A stretch of 43,301 nt of DNA from JAAYCI01 sp031548875 (GCA_031548875.1 JAVBQQ010000024.1:1-43301); one strand, 5' to 3'; counted from the first letter of the stretch, positions 1-7,906 are shown. Program-made: numbers and translations. The notes: a model not told the origin generated them from the letters alone.

Positions 1-605
1 ACGCCTTCCTCATGATGGGCTCCGTAATCTCCTTGGGTGCGGCGGACACCGTTCTCACCGGCGGCCTTTTGGGCAACATCTGCCTGTGGGCGTCCGGCGT
101 GGACGTGGGCGACGCGACGAAGGGCTTCATCCGCAGCAAAAACTACGAGGAATATGTGGACATCGCCAAAGACCTGCTGGAAAAATACCCCGGCCAGATC
201 GTGCTACCCACAGACCTTTCCTATGTGGAAAACGGCGCGCGCCACACCTGTGCCACCATCGCGGTGCCCGGCGGGCAGAGCATGCTGGACATTGGCGAGG
301 AGACCGCAGCGGCGTACCAAGGCATCATCCGCGCCGCCAAGACGGTGTTCGTAAACGGGCCGATGGGCGTGTTCGAGGAAGCACCCAGCGAACACGGCAC
401 CAAGGCTATCTGGGAAGCGCTGGGCGACACACCCGCCTACACGGTCATCGGCGGGGGTGATTCGATCACCGCCGCGGCCAAGTATGGTGTCACCGATAAG
501 ATCAACTACATCTGCACGGGCGGCGGCGCGCTCATCCGCTTCCTTACCGGCGAGGAGCTGCCGGTGGTGAAGGCGCTGCGCCACGGTTCAAAATTGCCTC
601 TGTGA
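1..605 (+). CDS. pgk: Phosphoglycerate kinase, C-terminal part (cut by window start)
   Basis: This is the nucleotide-binding C-terminal domain of phosphoglycerate kinase, the glycolytic enzyme that transfers phosphate between 1,3-bisphosphoglycerate and ADP in the cytoplasm. The frame is open to the first base, so about 200 C-terminal residues of a protein of roughly 400 are present. Family hallmarks visible are VFVNGPMGVFE, followed by the GGGDSITAA nucleotide-binding loop and the C-terminal TGGGALIRFL segment. The stop is at 603-605. A short GC hairpin (620-635) and a 57-base gap separate it from malic enzyme on the same strand. The 5' end and promoter lie outside the window. Identification is firm. 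Confidence 0.96.
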   Translation, partial: AFLMMGSVISLGAADTVLTGGLLGNICLWASGVDVGDATKGFIRSKNYEEYVDIAKDLLEKYPGQIVLPTDLSYVENGARHTCATIAVPGGQSMLDIGEETAAAYQGIIRAAKTVFVNGPMGVFEEAPSEHGTKAIWEALGDTPAYTVIGGGDSITAAAKYGVTDKINYICTGGGALIRFLTGEELPVVKALRHGSKLPL

Positions 606-619
606 CGTCGATTGCAGCT

Positions 620-635
620 GCCGGGGCGGCCCGGC
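620..635 (+). terminator. Short GC hairpin after pgk
   Basis: Arms GCCGGG (620-625) and CCCGGC (630-635) enclose a four-base GCGG loop directly after the pgk stop. There is no run of T after it, so it may be a weak terminator or just pausing structure. Read-through into malic enzyme is possible. Confidence 0.3.
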
Positions 636-662
636 CATCATATATAGTAAGGACTGATTGAT

Positions 663-1835
663 TTGGATTACGCTCAAAAAGCAATGGAGATGCATTACAA
701 ATGGAAGGGCAAGCTGGACATCGTACCCAAGATGGCCGTATCCAACAAAGAGGAGATGTCCATCGCATATACGCCCGGCGTGGCCGCACCCTGCCTCGAG
801 ATCCAGAAGGATGTGGACAAAAGCTATGAACTGACCGGCCGCTGGAACACCGTGGCCGTGGTGACCGACGGCACCGCGGTGCTGGGCCTGGGCGACATTG
901 GCCCCGAGGCCGGCATGCCGGTGATGGAGGGCAAGTGCGTGCTCTTCAAGGCGTTTGGCGGCGTAGATGCCATCCCGCTGTGCGTGCGCTCCAAAGAGGT
1001 GGACGACATCGTGAACGTCGTCACACTTCTGGCGGGCAGCTTCGGCGGCATCAACCTCGAGGACATCTCCGCCCCCCGCTGCTTCGAGATCGAGCGCCGC
1101 TTGAAAGAGGTGTGCGACATTCCCATCTTCCACGACGACCAGCACGGCACTGCAGTGGTCACGCTTGCGGCGCTCATCAACGCGCTCAAGATCGTGGGCA
1201 AGGATATTTCCGAAGTCAGAGTGGTCACCTCCGGCGCGGGCGCGGCGGGCGTGGCGGTCATCAAACTGCTCATGGCCATGGGCCTCCAGGACGTCGTGAT
1301 GTGCGACCGCCAGGGCGCCATCTACGAAGGCCGCGAGGGGCTGAACGCCGAAAAGCAGGAGATGGCCAAGATCTCCAACCGGCTGATGAAGAAGGGCCCC
1401 ATCGCCGAGGTCATCAAGGGCGTCGACGTGTTCATCGGCGTCTCCTCGCCCGGCACTGTAACGCAGGATATGGTGCGCTCGATGGCCAAGGACCCCGTCC
1501 TCTTCCCCATGGCCAACCCCACGCCGGAGATCATGCCCGACCTGGCCAAGGAGGCGGGCGCCGCCGTAGTGGGCACCGGCCGCAGCGATTTTGCCAACCA
1601 GATCAACAACGTGCTGGCCTTCCCCGGCATCTTCCGCGGCACTTTGGACGTGCGCGCGTCGGACATCAACGACGAGATGAAGATTGCCGCGGCATACGCG
1701 CTGGCCGGCCTCATCGGCAGCGATGAACTGAACCCGGACTACATCATCCCCGCCGCGTTCGACCCGCGCGTAAAGGACGCCGTGGCCGGGGCCGTGGCCG
1801 AAGCCGCCCGCAAGAGCGGCGTTGCGAGAATTTAA
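663..1835 (+). CDS. Malic enzyme (malate dehydrogenase, oxaloacetate-decarboxylating)
   Basis: A 390-residue short bacterial malic enzyme that oxidatively decarboxylates L-malate to pyruvate and CO2 with NAD(P). The catalytic Tyr36 sits in SIAYTPGVAAP (33-43), the lysine in FKAFGG (near 96), acidic metal ligands in NLEDISAP (131-138) and the HDDQHGTAVV motif at 157-166. The Rossmann GAGAAG is at 191-196, NPTPE near 285 and ANQINNVLAFPG at 311-322. Length matches the 380-400-residue bacterial class. Translation begins at TTG 663, nine bases after AAGGA (649-653); no ATG further upstream fits. It ends 16 bases before the start of the LarA homologue, whose ribosome binding site overlaps its end, so the two are almost certainly co-transcribed. 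NAD versus NADP preference cannot be told from sequence alone. Confidence 0.95.
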   Translation: MDYAQKAMEMHYKWKGKLDIVPKMAVSNKEEMSIAYTPGVAAPCLEIQKDVDKSYELTGRWNTVAVVTDGTAVLGLGDIGPEAGMPVMEGKCVLFKAFGGVDAIPLCVRSKEVDDIVNVVTLLAGSFGGINLEDISAPRCFEIERRLKEVCDIPIFHDDQHGTAVVTLAALINALKIVGKDISEVRVVTSGAGAAGVAVIKLLMAMGLQDVVMCDRQGAIYEGREGLNAEKQEMAKISNRLMKKGPIAEVIKGVDVFIGVSSPGTVTQDMVRSMAKDPVLFPMANPTPEIMPDLAKEAGAAVVGTGRSDFANQINNVLAFPGIFRGTLDVRASDINDEMKIAAAYALAGLIGSDELNPDYIIPAAFDPRVKDAVAGAVAEAARKSGVARI

Positions 1836-1851
1836 AAAGGAGCTGCAGCCC

Positions 1852-3102
1852 ATGAGACTGGAACTTGGCTATGGCAGCGGCACACAAGGCCTGGAGGTGC
1901 CCGACGCAAACCTTTTGGGCGTGCTCGTGCCCAATGAAATAGAGGCCACGCTCACCGGCGAAGCGGCCGTCAGGCAGGCGCTGCAAAACCCCATCGGCAC
2001 ACCCCGCCTTTCGGGCATCGTGCAGCCGGGCGAAAAGATCGTGCTCATCACCAGCGATATCACCCGCCCCATGCCCACCTACAAGGTGATGCCCGCGCTG
2101 CTGGACGAGCTGTACTCCGCCGGTGTGAAGAAAGAAGACCTGACGCTGGTGTTCGCACTGGGCAGCCATCGTCCACACACGCCGGATGAGATGAAAAAGT
2201 TGGCTGGCAACCGCGCTTTTTCAGAAATTACCTGCGTGGACGGCGACCCGAGGGACTTCGTCCACATGGGCCAGACAAAGCACGGCACGCCGGTGGATAT
2301 CACCCGCATCGTGGCAGAGGCGGACAAGCGCATCTGCCTGGCCAACATCGAGTACCACTACTTCGCCGGCTACTCGGGCGGCGCCAAAAGCATCATGCCG
2401 GGCGTGTCCACCCGGGCGGCCATCCAATCCAACCACAGTTTGATGGTGGAGCCGGGCGCCGCCACCGGTGTGCTGGAGGGCAACCCCGTGCGGGCGGATC
2501 TTGAAGAGGCCATCAGCTACTGTCCCATCCACTTTATCCTGAATGTGGTGCTGGACGAGAAGAAAAACATCATCCACGCCGTGGCCGGCGATTTCATCAC
2601 CGCCCACCGGGCGGGCTGCGCCTTCCTGGACAAGCTTTACCGGGTACCGGTGGAAAAGCGGGCGGATATCGTCGTCGTCTCGCAGGGCGGCGCCCCCAAG
2701 GACCTGAACCTCTACCAGACCCAAAAAGCCCTGGACAACGCCAAACACGCGGTAAGGGACGGCGGCATCGTGGTGCTGGTGGGCTCCTGCCACGAAGGCC
2801 TGGGCGAAAAGGTGTTCGAGGAATGGATGACCGGCTCGAAGACCGCGCACGAGATGATCGGGCGCATCCGTCAGGACTTCCAGCTGGGTGGCCACAAGGC
2901 CGCGGCCATCGCGCTGGTGCTGGAAAACGCCGATATCTACCTCGTCTCCGAGATGGACGATGATTTCGTCCGCTCCATCTTCTTTACCCCCTGCGCCAGC
3001 GCCCAAAGCGCGCTGGACACGGCCTTCGAGAAGCTTGGGCCGGACGCCACCGTCCTGGTGATGCCCTACGGCGGCTCCACCCTGCCCTCGGCGGACAACT
3101 GA
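1852..3102 (+). CDS. LarA-family nickel-dependent hydroxyacid racemase homologue (DUF2088)
   Basis: A 416-residue homologue of lactate racemase LarA, which uses the nickel-pincer nucleotide (NPN) cofactor to racemise or epimerise 2-hydroxyacids. Visible family features are SDITRP (68-73, cofactor phosphate loop), catalytic His in GSHRP (H106), EYHYFAGYSGGAKSI with H169 and K179 (the lysine that carries NPN in LarA), and GGAPKDLNLYQ with K283. All key catalytic positions known from LarA appear present, so it should be active if NPN is made. ATG 1852 is preferred because AAAAGGAG (1835-1842) lies nine bases upstream; an earlier TTG at 1822 overlaps malic enzyme. No larB, larC or larE is in the window. 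Coupling to malic enzyme points to malate as substrate, which is inference. Confidence 0.9.
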   Translation: MRLELGYGSGTQGLEVPDANLLGVLVPNEIEATLTGEAAVRQALQNPIGTPRLSGIVQPGEKIVLITSDITRPMPTYKVMPALLDELYSAGVKKEDLTLVFALGSHRPHTPDEMKKLAGNRAFSEITCVDGDPRDFVHMGQTKHGTPVDITRIVAEADKRICLANIEYHYFAGYSGGAKSIMPGVSTRAAIQSNHSLMVEPGAATGVLEGNPVRADLEEAISYCPIHFILNVVLDEKKNIIHAVAGDFITAHRAGCAFLDKLYRVPVEKRADIVVVSQGGAPKDLNLYQTQKALDNAKHAVRDGGIVVLVGSCHEGLGEKVFEEWMTGSKTAHEMIGRIRQDFQLGGHKAAAIALVLENADIYLVSEMDDDFVRSIFFTPCASAQSALDTAFEKLGPDATVLVMPYGGSTLPSADN

Positions 3103-3128
3103 AGATTTTATCCACACACAAACAGGAA

Positions 3129-3149
3129 GGCCGGCGCAAAGCGCCGGCC
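3129..3149. terminator. Perfect 9-bp hairpin between convergent genes
   Basis: Arms GGCCGGCGC (3129-3137) and GCGCCGGCC (3141-3149) with an AAA loop lie between the stop of the LarA homologue and the stop of the opposing SDR gene. Neither side has a clean T run, although the minus side continues CCTTCCTGTTTG. It probably ends transcription from both directions. Confidence 0.6.
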
Positions 3150-3183
3150 GTGCAGTTGCACCCCGCATGAGACAACGATCAGC

Positions 3184-3972
3184 TCAATACTGGCTGGACT
3201 GCCCGCCGTCCACCGGGATGATGGTGCCACTGACGAACTCCGATTCCTTGGAGAGCAGAAATACCACGATGGCCGCCACCTCGGCGGGCTGGCCAAAGCG
3301 TTTTTTAGGGTTCACGCCCACAAAGTCGCTCATCGAATCGCGCCAGTTTTCGCCCCCCATCTGGCGGAAGGCCCCCTCCACCATGTCTGTGAGGATGACG
3401 CCGGGCGCGATGGCGTTCACGTTGATGTTGTACTGTCCGTACTCGATGGACGCGCACTTTGTGAGGCCGGCCACGGCATGCTTGCTGGCCACATAGGCCG
3501 ATTGGTTGTGCACCGCGCGGATACCGCCCACTGATGCCACGTTGACGATGGAGCCGAACTGCTGCTCCCGCATCACCTTCAGCACATACTTCAGGCCATA
3601 GAACACGCCCTTCACGTTCACATCCAGCACACGGCTGAAGATGTCCGAGTCATACTCGCTGAGCGGCGACTGCCGGCCCTCGATGCCGGCATTGTTGTAA
3701 AATCCATGAATAACGCCGTAGCGTTCCATCGTCTTGTCCACGTACGCCTTCACCTGCTCTTCCTGAGTTACGTCCGCCTCGATGAGCAGCATCTGTGTGT
3801 CTGGGAACTTCTCCTGTACCAGGGCCTTTGTCTCCTCCAGAGCCTGCATGTTCACATCCACAAGGCTCAGGCTGGCTCCGCCCTCCGCCGCCGCCAGGGC
3901 AAACGCCCGCCCCAGGCCGCTGCCAGCTCCCGTAGCCAGCATCACTGTATCCACCAATACGTTGGGTACCAT
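3184..3972 (-). CDS. Classical short-chain dehydrogenase/reductase
   Basis: A 262-residue classical SDR oxidoreductase. The dinucleotide loop TGAGSGLG is at 14-21. Asp39 in SLVDV at the end of the second strand favours NAD(H). NNAG is at 93-96, the catalytic Ser is near 147, and Tyr160/Lys164 form YVASK. PG and the T/V-D-M loop follow and the C-terminal VDGG is intact. The segment before the loop, VMLATGAG, is slightly unusual compared with the common VALVTGAG. An AGGAG site lies eleven bases before ATG 3972. A promoter (minus-strand TTGACG/TAGGAT) stands upstream. The gene is alone, converging on the malic enzyme/LarA operon and diverging from the mobAB fusion. The substrate is unknown; secondary-alcohol, sugar-alcohol and 3-oxoacyl substrates all occur in this family. 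Confidence 0.9.
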   Translation of the reverse strand: MVPNVLVDTVMLATGAGSGLGRAFALAAAEGGASLSLVDVNMQALEETKALVQEKFPDTQMLLIEADVTQEEQVKAYVDKTMERYGVIHGFYNNAGIEGRQSPLSEYDSDIFSRVLDVNVKGVFYGLKYVLKVMREQQFGSIVNVASVGGIRAVHNQSAYVASKHAVAGLTKCASIEYGQYNINVNAIAPGVILTDMVEGAFRQMGGENWRDSMSDFVGVNPKKRFGQPAEVAAIVVFLLSKESEFVSGTIIPVDGGQSSQY

Positions 3973-4008
3973 TTTGTCGTGCTCCTCTCGGTTTGTTTTG
4001 TTGGGGCA

Positions 4009-4038
4009 ATCCTACCACGCGGCAAAAACAAACGTCAA
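4009..4038 (-). promoter_or_regulatory. Probable promoter of the SDR gene
   Basis: On the minus strand TTGACG (plus 4033-4038) and TAGGAT (plus 4009-4014) are 18 bases apart in an AT-rich gap, about 37 bases before the SDR start. Nearby TTTTGT and ACAAAA half-sites (about 4049-4072) could be an operator, but this is weak. Confidence 0.5.
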
Positions 4039-4202
4039 TAAAAGATATTTTGTTAACAGGCCCGACAAAAGATTAACGCCGCAGCCACGCAAGATGCGCC
4101 TCCTCTGTTAAAAAACAAACAGTTGGGCGCCTGTTTCTTGCAGCACTCTCACGCTGCCAACCACCTGCCGAAAGCGCACTTTGCCGGGGAAGCTTGCCCC
4201 GC

Positions 4203-4232
4203 TGGACAACCCGGTGCGGCCCATGCTATGAT
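4203..4232 (+). promoter_or_regulatory. Promoter of the mobAB fusion, abutting the start codon
   Basis: TGGACA (4203-4208) and TATGAT (4227-4232) are 18 bases apart, five and five matches to the consensus hexamers. Transcription would begin near 4239, only a few bases before ATG 4242. This fits the absence of any ribosome binding site there. Confidence 0.5.
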
Positions 4233-4241
4233 AAACCCGTT

Positions 4242-5357
4242 ATGAAAACACTTGAAACGAACCAGGACACACCCAAGATTGGCGCTGTGGTGCTTACAGG
4301 CGGCGAAAACCGCCGCATGAACGGCGTGAGCAAGGCCACCCTCACCTGGGGCGGCCAAACATTTCTTGCGCGCATTGCCGGGGCGTTGGGCGGCTTCCAT
4401 GAGCTGCTCGTCTCAGTGGCGGATAAATCGTCCAAACTCGGCGGCAGCTACCGCACCGTGGCCGACGTCTACCGCGGGCAGGGGCCGTTGGGAGGCCTGC
4501 ATGCGGCGCTTTCAGCCTGCCAGTCAGACGCGCTGTTTGCCGTCAGCTGCGACATACCGCTGCTCTCGCCCGCCCTGGCCGATTATATCGCCTCCTTCTA
4601 CAGCAGCGCCTACGACGCCGTCATTCCCCAAACGCGGGACGGCGGCCTGCATCCGCTGTGCGGCGTATATGCAAAATCCGTCGCCCCACTGCTGGAGGAG
4701 CAGCTCAAAGCCGGCGACAACAAGATACGCAATGCGTTTGCCCGTATGCGGGTGAAGATCGTGCCCATGGTGCACAGCATCTATTCGGACGAGATGTTCT
4801 CCAATATCAACACCCCTGCCGAATACACTGCGCTTTCGCGCCTTGTGAACGGGCCGCCCCTGCTGTCGGTGTGCGCGGTGAAAAACTCGGGCAAAACAAC
4901 GCTGCTCACCCGGGTGCTGCCGCTGCTGCGCGAGGCAGGGCTGAACGTCGCCATCATCAAACACGACGCGCACAACTTCGAGCCGGATGTGCCGGGCACC
5001 GACAGCCACCGCCTGCGCATGGCCGGCGCGGCCAATGTGGCCGTGTATTCGGGCAACCGTTACATGCTGGCCGGCGAGTGGGATTCGCCTGACTACCACC
5101 GCCTGCTGCCCTGGTTCAACGACGTAGACCTCATCATCATGGAGGGCGGCAAACAGCTGGACCTGCCCAAGATCGAGATCGTGCGCGCGGCAAACAGCCA
5201 GGCCCCTGTGTGCGACCCGTCCGACCTCGTGCTGCTGGTGACCGATACAAACGTCCGCCCCGAGGGCGTGCCCGTGGCAGGCCTGGAGGATTATCCCGCC
5301 ATCGCCGAGGCCATCCTCCGTTTTGCGCGCGGCGGCGCCGATGCGCTTGTCCCGTAA
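4242..5357 (+). CDS. MobA-MobB fusion: molybdenum cofactor guanylyltransferase plus MobB P-loop domain
   Basis: A 371-residue two-domain protein for maturing molybdopterin cofactor. Residues about 12-200 are a MobA-type nucleotidyltransferase with VLTGGENRRM near 17-26, a metal-binding Asp in SCDIPLL (near 104) and a NINTPAEY motif near 188-195. Residues about 205-371 are a MobB-type P-loop domain with AVKNSGKTTLL (212-222), the conserved IIKHD-H segment, and DLIIMEGG. MobA attaches GMP (or a related nucleotide) to molybdopterin; MobB binds GTP and assists. Fusions in this order are known. ATG 4242 is the first ATG consistent with the domain start, but it has no Shine-Dalgarno and sits right after a -10 box. 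No other molybdenum gene is in the window, so the client enzyme is elsewhere. A bidirectional terminator follows. Confidence 0.9.
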   Translation: MKTLETNQDTPKIGAVVLTGGENRRMNGVSKATLTWGGQTFLARIAGALGGFHELLVSVADKSSKLGGSYRTVADVYRGQGPLGGLHAALSACQSDALFAVSCDIPLLSPALADYIASFYSSAYDAVIPQTRDGGLHPLCGVYAKSVAPLLEEQLKAGDNKIRNAFARMRVKIVPMVHSIYSDEMFSNINTPAEYTALSRLVNGPPLLSVCAVKNSGKTTLLTRVLPLLREAGLNVAIIKHDAHNFEPDVPGTDSHRLRMAGAANVAVYSGNRYMLAGEWDSPDYHRLLPWFNDVDLIIMEGGKQLDLPKIEIVRAANSQAPVCDPSDLVLLVTDTNVRPEGVPVAGLEDYPAIAEAILRFARGGADALVP

Positions 5358-5370
5358 CTATTAAAAATTA

Positions 5371-5408
5371 AAAGGGAGCCATCCGGCGGATGACTCCCTT
5401 CGTTTTTT
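5371..5408. terminator. Bidirectional intrinsic terminator
   Basis: AAGGGAG (5372-5378) pairs with CTCCCTT (5394-5400), with an inner CATCC/GGATG stem. T's follow on the plus side (5403-5408) and an A-rich stretch precedes it, giving U's on the minus side. It serves the convergent mobAB and lysR genes. Confidence 0.9.
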
Positions 5409-5421
5409 CTCACGCTGCCTG

Positions 5422-6306
5422 TCAGGGCATGTTCCGGTCGATGACAGTGACGAGCTTGGGGATGCTGGGGTTGCGCCCCTTGCGCCACACGCACACCATG
5501 CGGAAATAGTTCTCGTACCCGATGAGCGGGATGAAGCGGACGTGGTCGGTGGCAAAATGGGACATATGGTGCGCCAGTATGGCCACTCCCTCCTCGCACT
5601 CCACCATCATCAAGAGGTTCGTAAGCGTGTTTGCCTCGTACACAATGTTGGGCAGGAAATCCTGCTCCAGGCACATGTTGGTCACCAGCTCATAGTCGCG
5701 GATAGAGATTTTGGGGTTCATCACCACAAAGGGTTCGCCCTTCAACTCGCACAGGTCGATCTGCTCCCGCCCTGCCAATGGGTGCTCTTGGGGCACCACA
5801 GCACACATATTGTCCGAAAACAAGTACTTTTTGGCAATATTGGGTATCTGGTCCAGTTCGCGGTCGGGCAGGATGGCAAGATCGATCTTGTCGGCAGCCA
5901 GCGCCTCCATCAGCGGCGAATAAGTAAAGTCCCGCAGGGTGAGGGTGATGGTGGGATTCTCATGGCGGAATTGGTTCACGATGGCGGGCAGGAAATGCAC
6001 CACCGCCGTGCCCAGATAGCCAATGTCTATCATGCCGATCGTGCCTGTTTCCACATCACGGGTCTTTTCCAGCGCGCCGTGGTATACTTTCATCATGTCC
6101 ACGATCTCGCGGTGGAACACCTCGCCGGCCGGGGTGAGGCGCACGCCCCGCTTGCTGCGCTGGAACAGCTGCGCTCCCACCTCCGCCTCCAGGTTCACGA
6201 TCATCTTGCTGAGGTTGGGCTGGGTGATGTGCAGCAGTTTGGACGCCCGGGTGTAGTTCAGGGTGTCGGCCAACGTGAGGAAGTACTCAAGCTGGAACAG
6301 ATTCAA
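5422..6306 (-). CDS. LysR-family transcriptional regulator
   Basis: A 294-residue LysR-type regulator. The winged helix-turn-helix occupies residues 1-60 (FQLEYFLTLADTLNYTRAS, then LHITQPNLSKMI and LFQRSKRGVRLTPAG), followed by the linker helix and a periplasmic-binding-like effector domain (about 90-290). Translation starts at TTG 6306 with AAGGAG eight bases upstream. It is transcribed divergently from the cupin-SDR-BKACE-cyclase-dehydrogenase operon across a 349-base gap. This is the usual arrangement for a LysR activator of a catabolic operon that responds to a pathway metabolite. A TTATA-N5-TATAA site of the T-N11-A class lies in that gap and is its likely binding site. The effector is unknown. 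Convergence on mobAB with a shared terminator implies it is monocistronic. Confidence 0.93.
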   Translation of the reverse strand: MNLFQLEYFLTLADTLNYTRASKLLHITQPNLSKMIVNLEAEVGAQLFQRSKRGVRLTPAGEVFHREIVDMMKVYHGALEKTRDVETGTIGMIDIGYLGTAVVHFLPAIVNQFRHENPTITLTLRDFTYSPLMEALAADKIDLAILPDRELDQIPNIAKKYLFSDNMCAVVPQEHPLAGREQIDLCELKGEPFVVMNPKISIRDYELVTNMCLEQDFLPNIVYEANTLTNLLMMVECEEGVAILAHHMSHFATDHVRFIPLIGYENYFRMVCVWRKGRNPSIPKLVTVIDRNMP

Positions 6307-6506
6307 CGCGCTTTCTCCTTTTCACCAAACTCTTCGTTGTTTTTTTATACATAGTATATAAAACACGGGACAAACGCCCCGACGCGCGAAACGGCGGCCA
6401 CCGCCGCCCGGTGCCCTGTAAAACCGCACAGGCGGCAGGTGCGCGCACTTTGCGCCGCGCCCCAAATGCGAATTGGCTGAAAATCCAACTCGACAGAGCG
6501 TTAAGG

Positions 6507-6521
6507 TTATAACAGCTATAA
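6507..6521. promoter_or_regulatory. Candidate LysR binding site
   Basis: TTATA (6507-6511) and TATAA (6517-6521) are perfect inverted arms five bases apart and contain the T-N11-A pattern of LysR boxes. The site lies about 135 bases before the cupin start, upstream of the likely -35, as expected for an activator recognition site. Confidence 0.5.
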
Positions 6522-6533
6522 TCAAAATTGATT

Positions 6534-6555
6534 TCACACGCCAATTGCCGTGTGA
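6534..6555. promoter_or_regulatory. 22-base inverted repeat, candidate second operator
   Basis: TCACACG (6534-6540) and CGTGTGA (6549-6555) are perfect arms with an eight-base spacer. The repeat sits between the putative -35 (6528) and -10 of the catabolic operon, where a bound protein would block transcription. It differs in shape from the neighbouring T-N11-A site. Confidence 0.45.
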
Positions 6556-6655
6556 TATCATGATTATACACGAAAATTTGTGTTTTGTCACCCGCATTTC
6601 CGGTTAATCCATCCATAAGGTATGGAATTGAACGATAAGGAAGGAGAAACAGAAC

Positions 6656-7003
6656 ATGATCAAACGTACAACAGAAGAGCTCAAAAGTTACGAAGCTCCG
6701 GGGCATCACGGCTGCACCACCATGCGCATCCACGGCAAGGACGAAACGGGGGCCGAGCAGTTCTGGGTCGGTTCGTCGGTGTTCCTGCCGGGCGGCGGCG
6801 CAGAGTACGGCTACGAGGACAACCCGCTGGAAAAGTTCTACTATGTGCTGGAAGGCGAGATGACCGTGACCGACAAGGACGGCAAGAAATATGTCATCCA
6901 CAAGGACGAGGCCATCTCCTTCCCGCCCAATGAGGGCCGCCTGTTGCAGAACGAGAGCAACTACCCCGCCCGCATGCTCGTTGTCATCAACTACCCGAAG
7001 TAA
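6656..7003 (+). CDS. Small cupin-domain protein
   Basis: A 115-residue single-domain cupin. The beta-barrel core runs from about 33 to 110, with PGGGAEYGYEDNPLEKFYYVLEGEMTV matching cupin motif 1 in pattern. The two usual motif 1 histidines are not evident (the G(X)5HXH part reads GGGAEYGYED), and the motif 2 end is FPPNEGRLLQNES. Metal binding may therefore be altered, and the protein could act as a sensor, isomerase or binding protein rather than a dioxygenase. AAGGAG ten bases before ATG 6656 sets the start. It is the first gene of the LysR-controlled operon, so it probably works on or senses the pathway substrate. The exact role is unknown. Confidence 0.8.
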   Translation: MIKRTTEELKSYEAPGHHGCTTMRIHGKDETGAEQFWVGSSVFLPGGGAEYGYEDNPLEKFYYVLEGEMTVTDKDGKKYVIHKDEAISFPPNEGRLLQNESNYPARMLVVINYPK

Positions 7004-7111
7004 CCGTTCGTGTGGTTCGTCCCATCCGGGATACCGCACAGATATCGGGGGTATCCCAAAGCGCTTTGTCTCATCAATACACTGCTTTAGCAGGAAGGAG
7101 ATAGTACTATT

Positions 7112-7906
7112 ATGGATTCCCTGAATTACACAAGCGAGACCATTAAAAACCTTTTCAGCCTGAAAGGCAAAACCGCCCTCGTCACCGGTGGTGGCGGCTC
7201 CCTGGGCAAAGAGATGGCCCTCGGCTTTGCCGAGTTCGGTGCCAACCTCGTTCTCACCGGCCGCACCATGTCCACCCTGGAGGCCGCCGCTAAGGAAATG
7301 GAAGCCCTGGGTGCGAAGGTTCTGCCCGTGGCCGGCGACACCCTGAAGGAAGAGGACTGCGCCCGCATCGTGGCCGAGGCCGAGAAGACCTTTGGCAAGA
7401 TCGATATCCTGCTGCCCGCGGCCGGCATCGCCCGCCGCTTCCCCGCCGAGGAGTTCCCCGCCGAGACCTTTGACGAGGTCATCCGCACCAACGTCACCGG
7501 CACCTTCCTCATCTGCAAGGCTGTTGCCAACCACATGATCAAGAACGGCGGCGGCAAGATCATCACCGTTTCGTCGGTGCGCGCCAACAACGGCCATCCC
7601 CTGGGCTACGGCGCCTACGCCGCCAGCAAGGGCGCCATCAACGCCCTCACCCGCCAGCTGGCCAGCGAGTGGGCCAAGTATGACATCAACGTCAACTCCC
7701 TGGCTCCCACCATCGTGAACACCGAGCTGACGGCCGAAGTCTTCTCCGACCCCAACAAGAGCAAGATCTTCACCGATCGCATCCTGTTCCACCGCCCCGC
7801 CGTGGCCGGCGAGTTGATTGGTACCGCCGTGTATCTCGCCTCCCCCGCGTCCGATTTCATCACCGGGCAGATCATCTACGTGGACGGTGGCGCCGTGGCC
7901 GGCTAA
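7112..7906 (+). CDS. SDR oxidoreductase, gluconate-5-dehydrogenase-like
   Basis: A 264-residue classical SDR, probably cytoplasmic. The cofactor loop TGGGGSLG is at 25-32, and Arg51 after the second strand (LTGRT) suggests NADP(H). PAAG (102-105) replaces the usual NNAG. The catalytic residues are Ser154/155, Tyr169 and Lys173 (YAASK). The N-terminal NLFSLKGKTALVTGG is typical of gluconate 5-dehydrogenase and related sugar-acid dehydrogenases. AAGGAG lies nine to ten bases before ATG 7112. It is the second gene of the operon, about 100 bases after the cupin, and should oxidise or reduce a hydroxyl of the pathway substrate. This SDR and the one at 3184 differ in cofactor signature and are not close copies. 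Confidence 0.88.
   Translation: MDSLNYTSETIKNLFSLKGKTALVTGGGGSLGKEMALGFAEFGANLVLTGRTMSTLEAAAKEMEALGAKVLPVAGDTLKEEDCARIVAEAEKTFGKIDILLPAAGIARRFPAEEFPAETFDEVIRTNVTGTFLICKAVANHMIKNGGGKIITVSSVRANNGHPLGYGAYAASKGAINALTRQLASEWAKYDINVNSLAPTIVNTELTAEVFSDPNKSKIFTDRILFHRPAVAGELIGTAVYLASPASDFITGQIIYVDGGAVAG

Larger units (their letters stand above)
6307..6655. promoter_or_regulatory. Divergent control region between lysR and the catabolic operon
   Basis: This 349-base gap has no gene that I can support. From left to right it holds a T/A-rich stretch beside lysR (6330-6365) that must contain its promoter, and a GC-rich block with short hairpins such as GGCGG-CCA-CCGCC (6390-6460). An AT-rich block (6500-6590) follows with two inverted repeats. 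Last is a leader ending in AAGGAG before the cupin gene. A plausible operon promoter is TTGATT (6528-6533) with a weak -10 near 6551-6558. Confidence 0.6.

Noticed and set aside
588..1853. Long open frame (421 codons) on the minus strand across malic enzyme
   Set aside because: It is a shadow of the GC-rich malic enzyme gene: His/Gly/Val-rich product with no family pattern, while the plus strand encodes a complete, motif-perfect enzyme.
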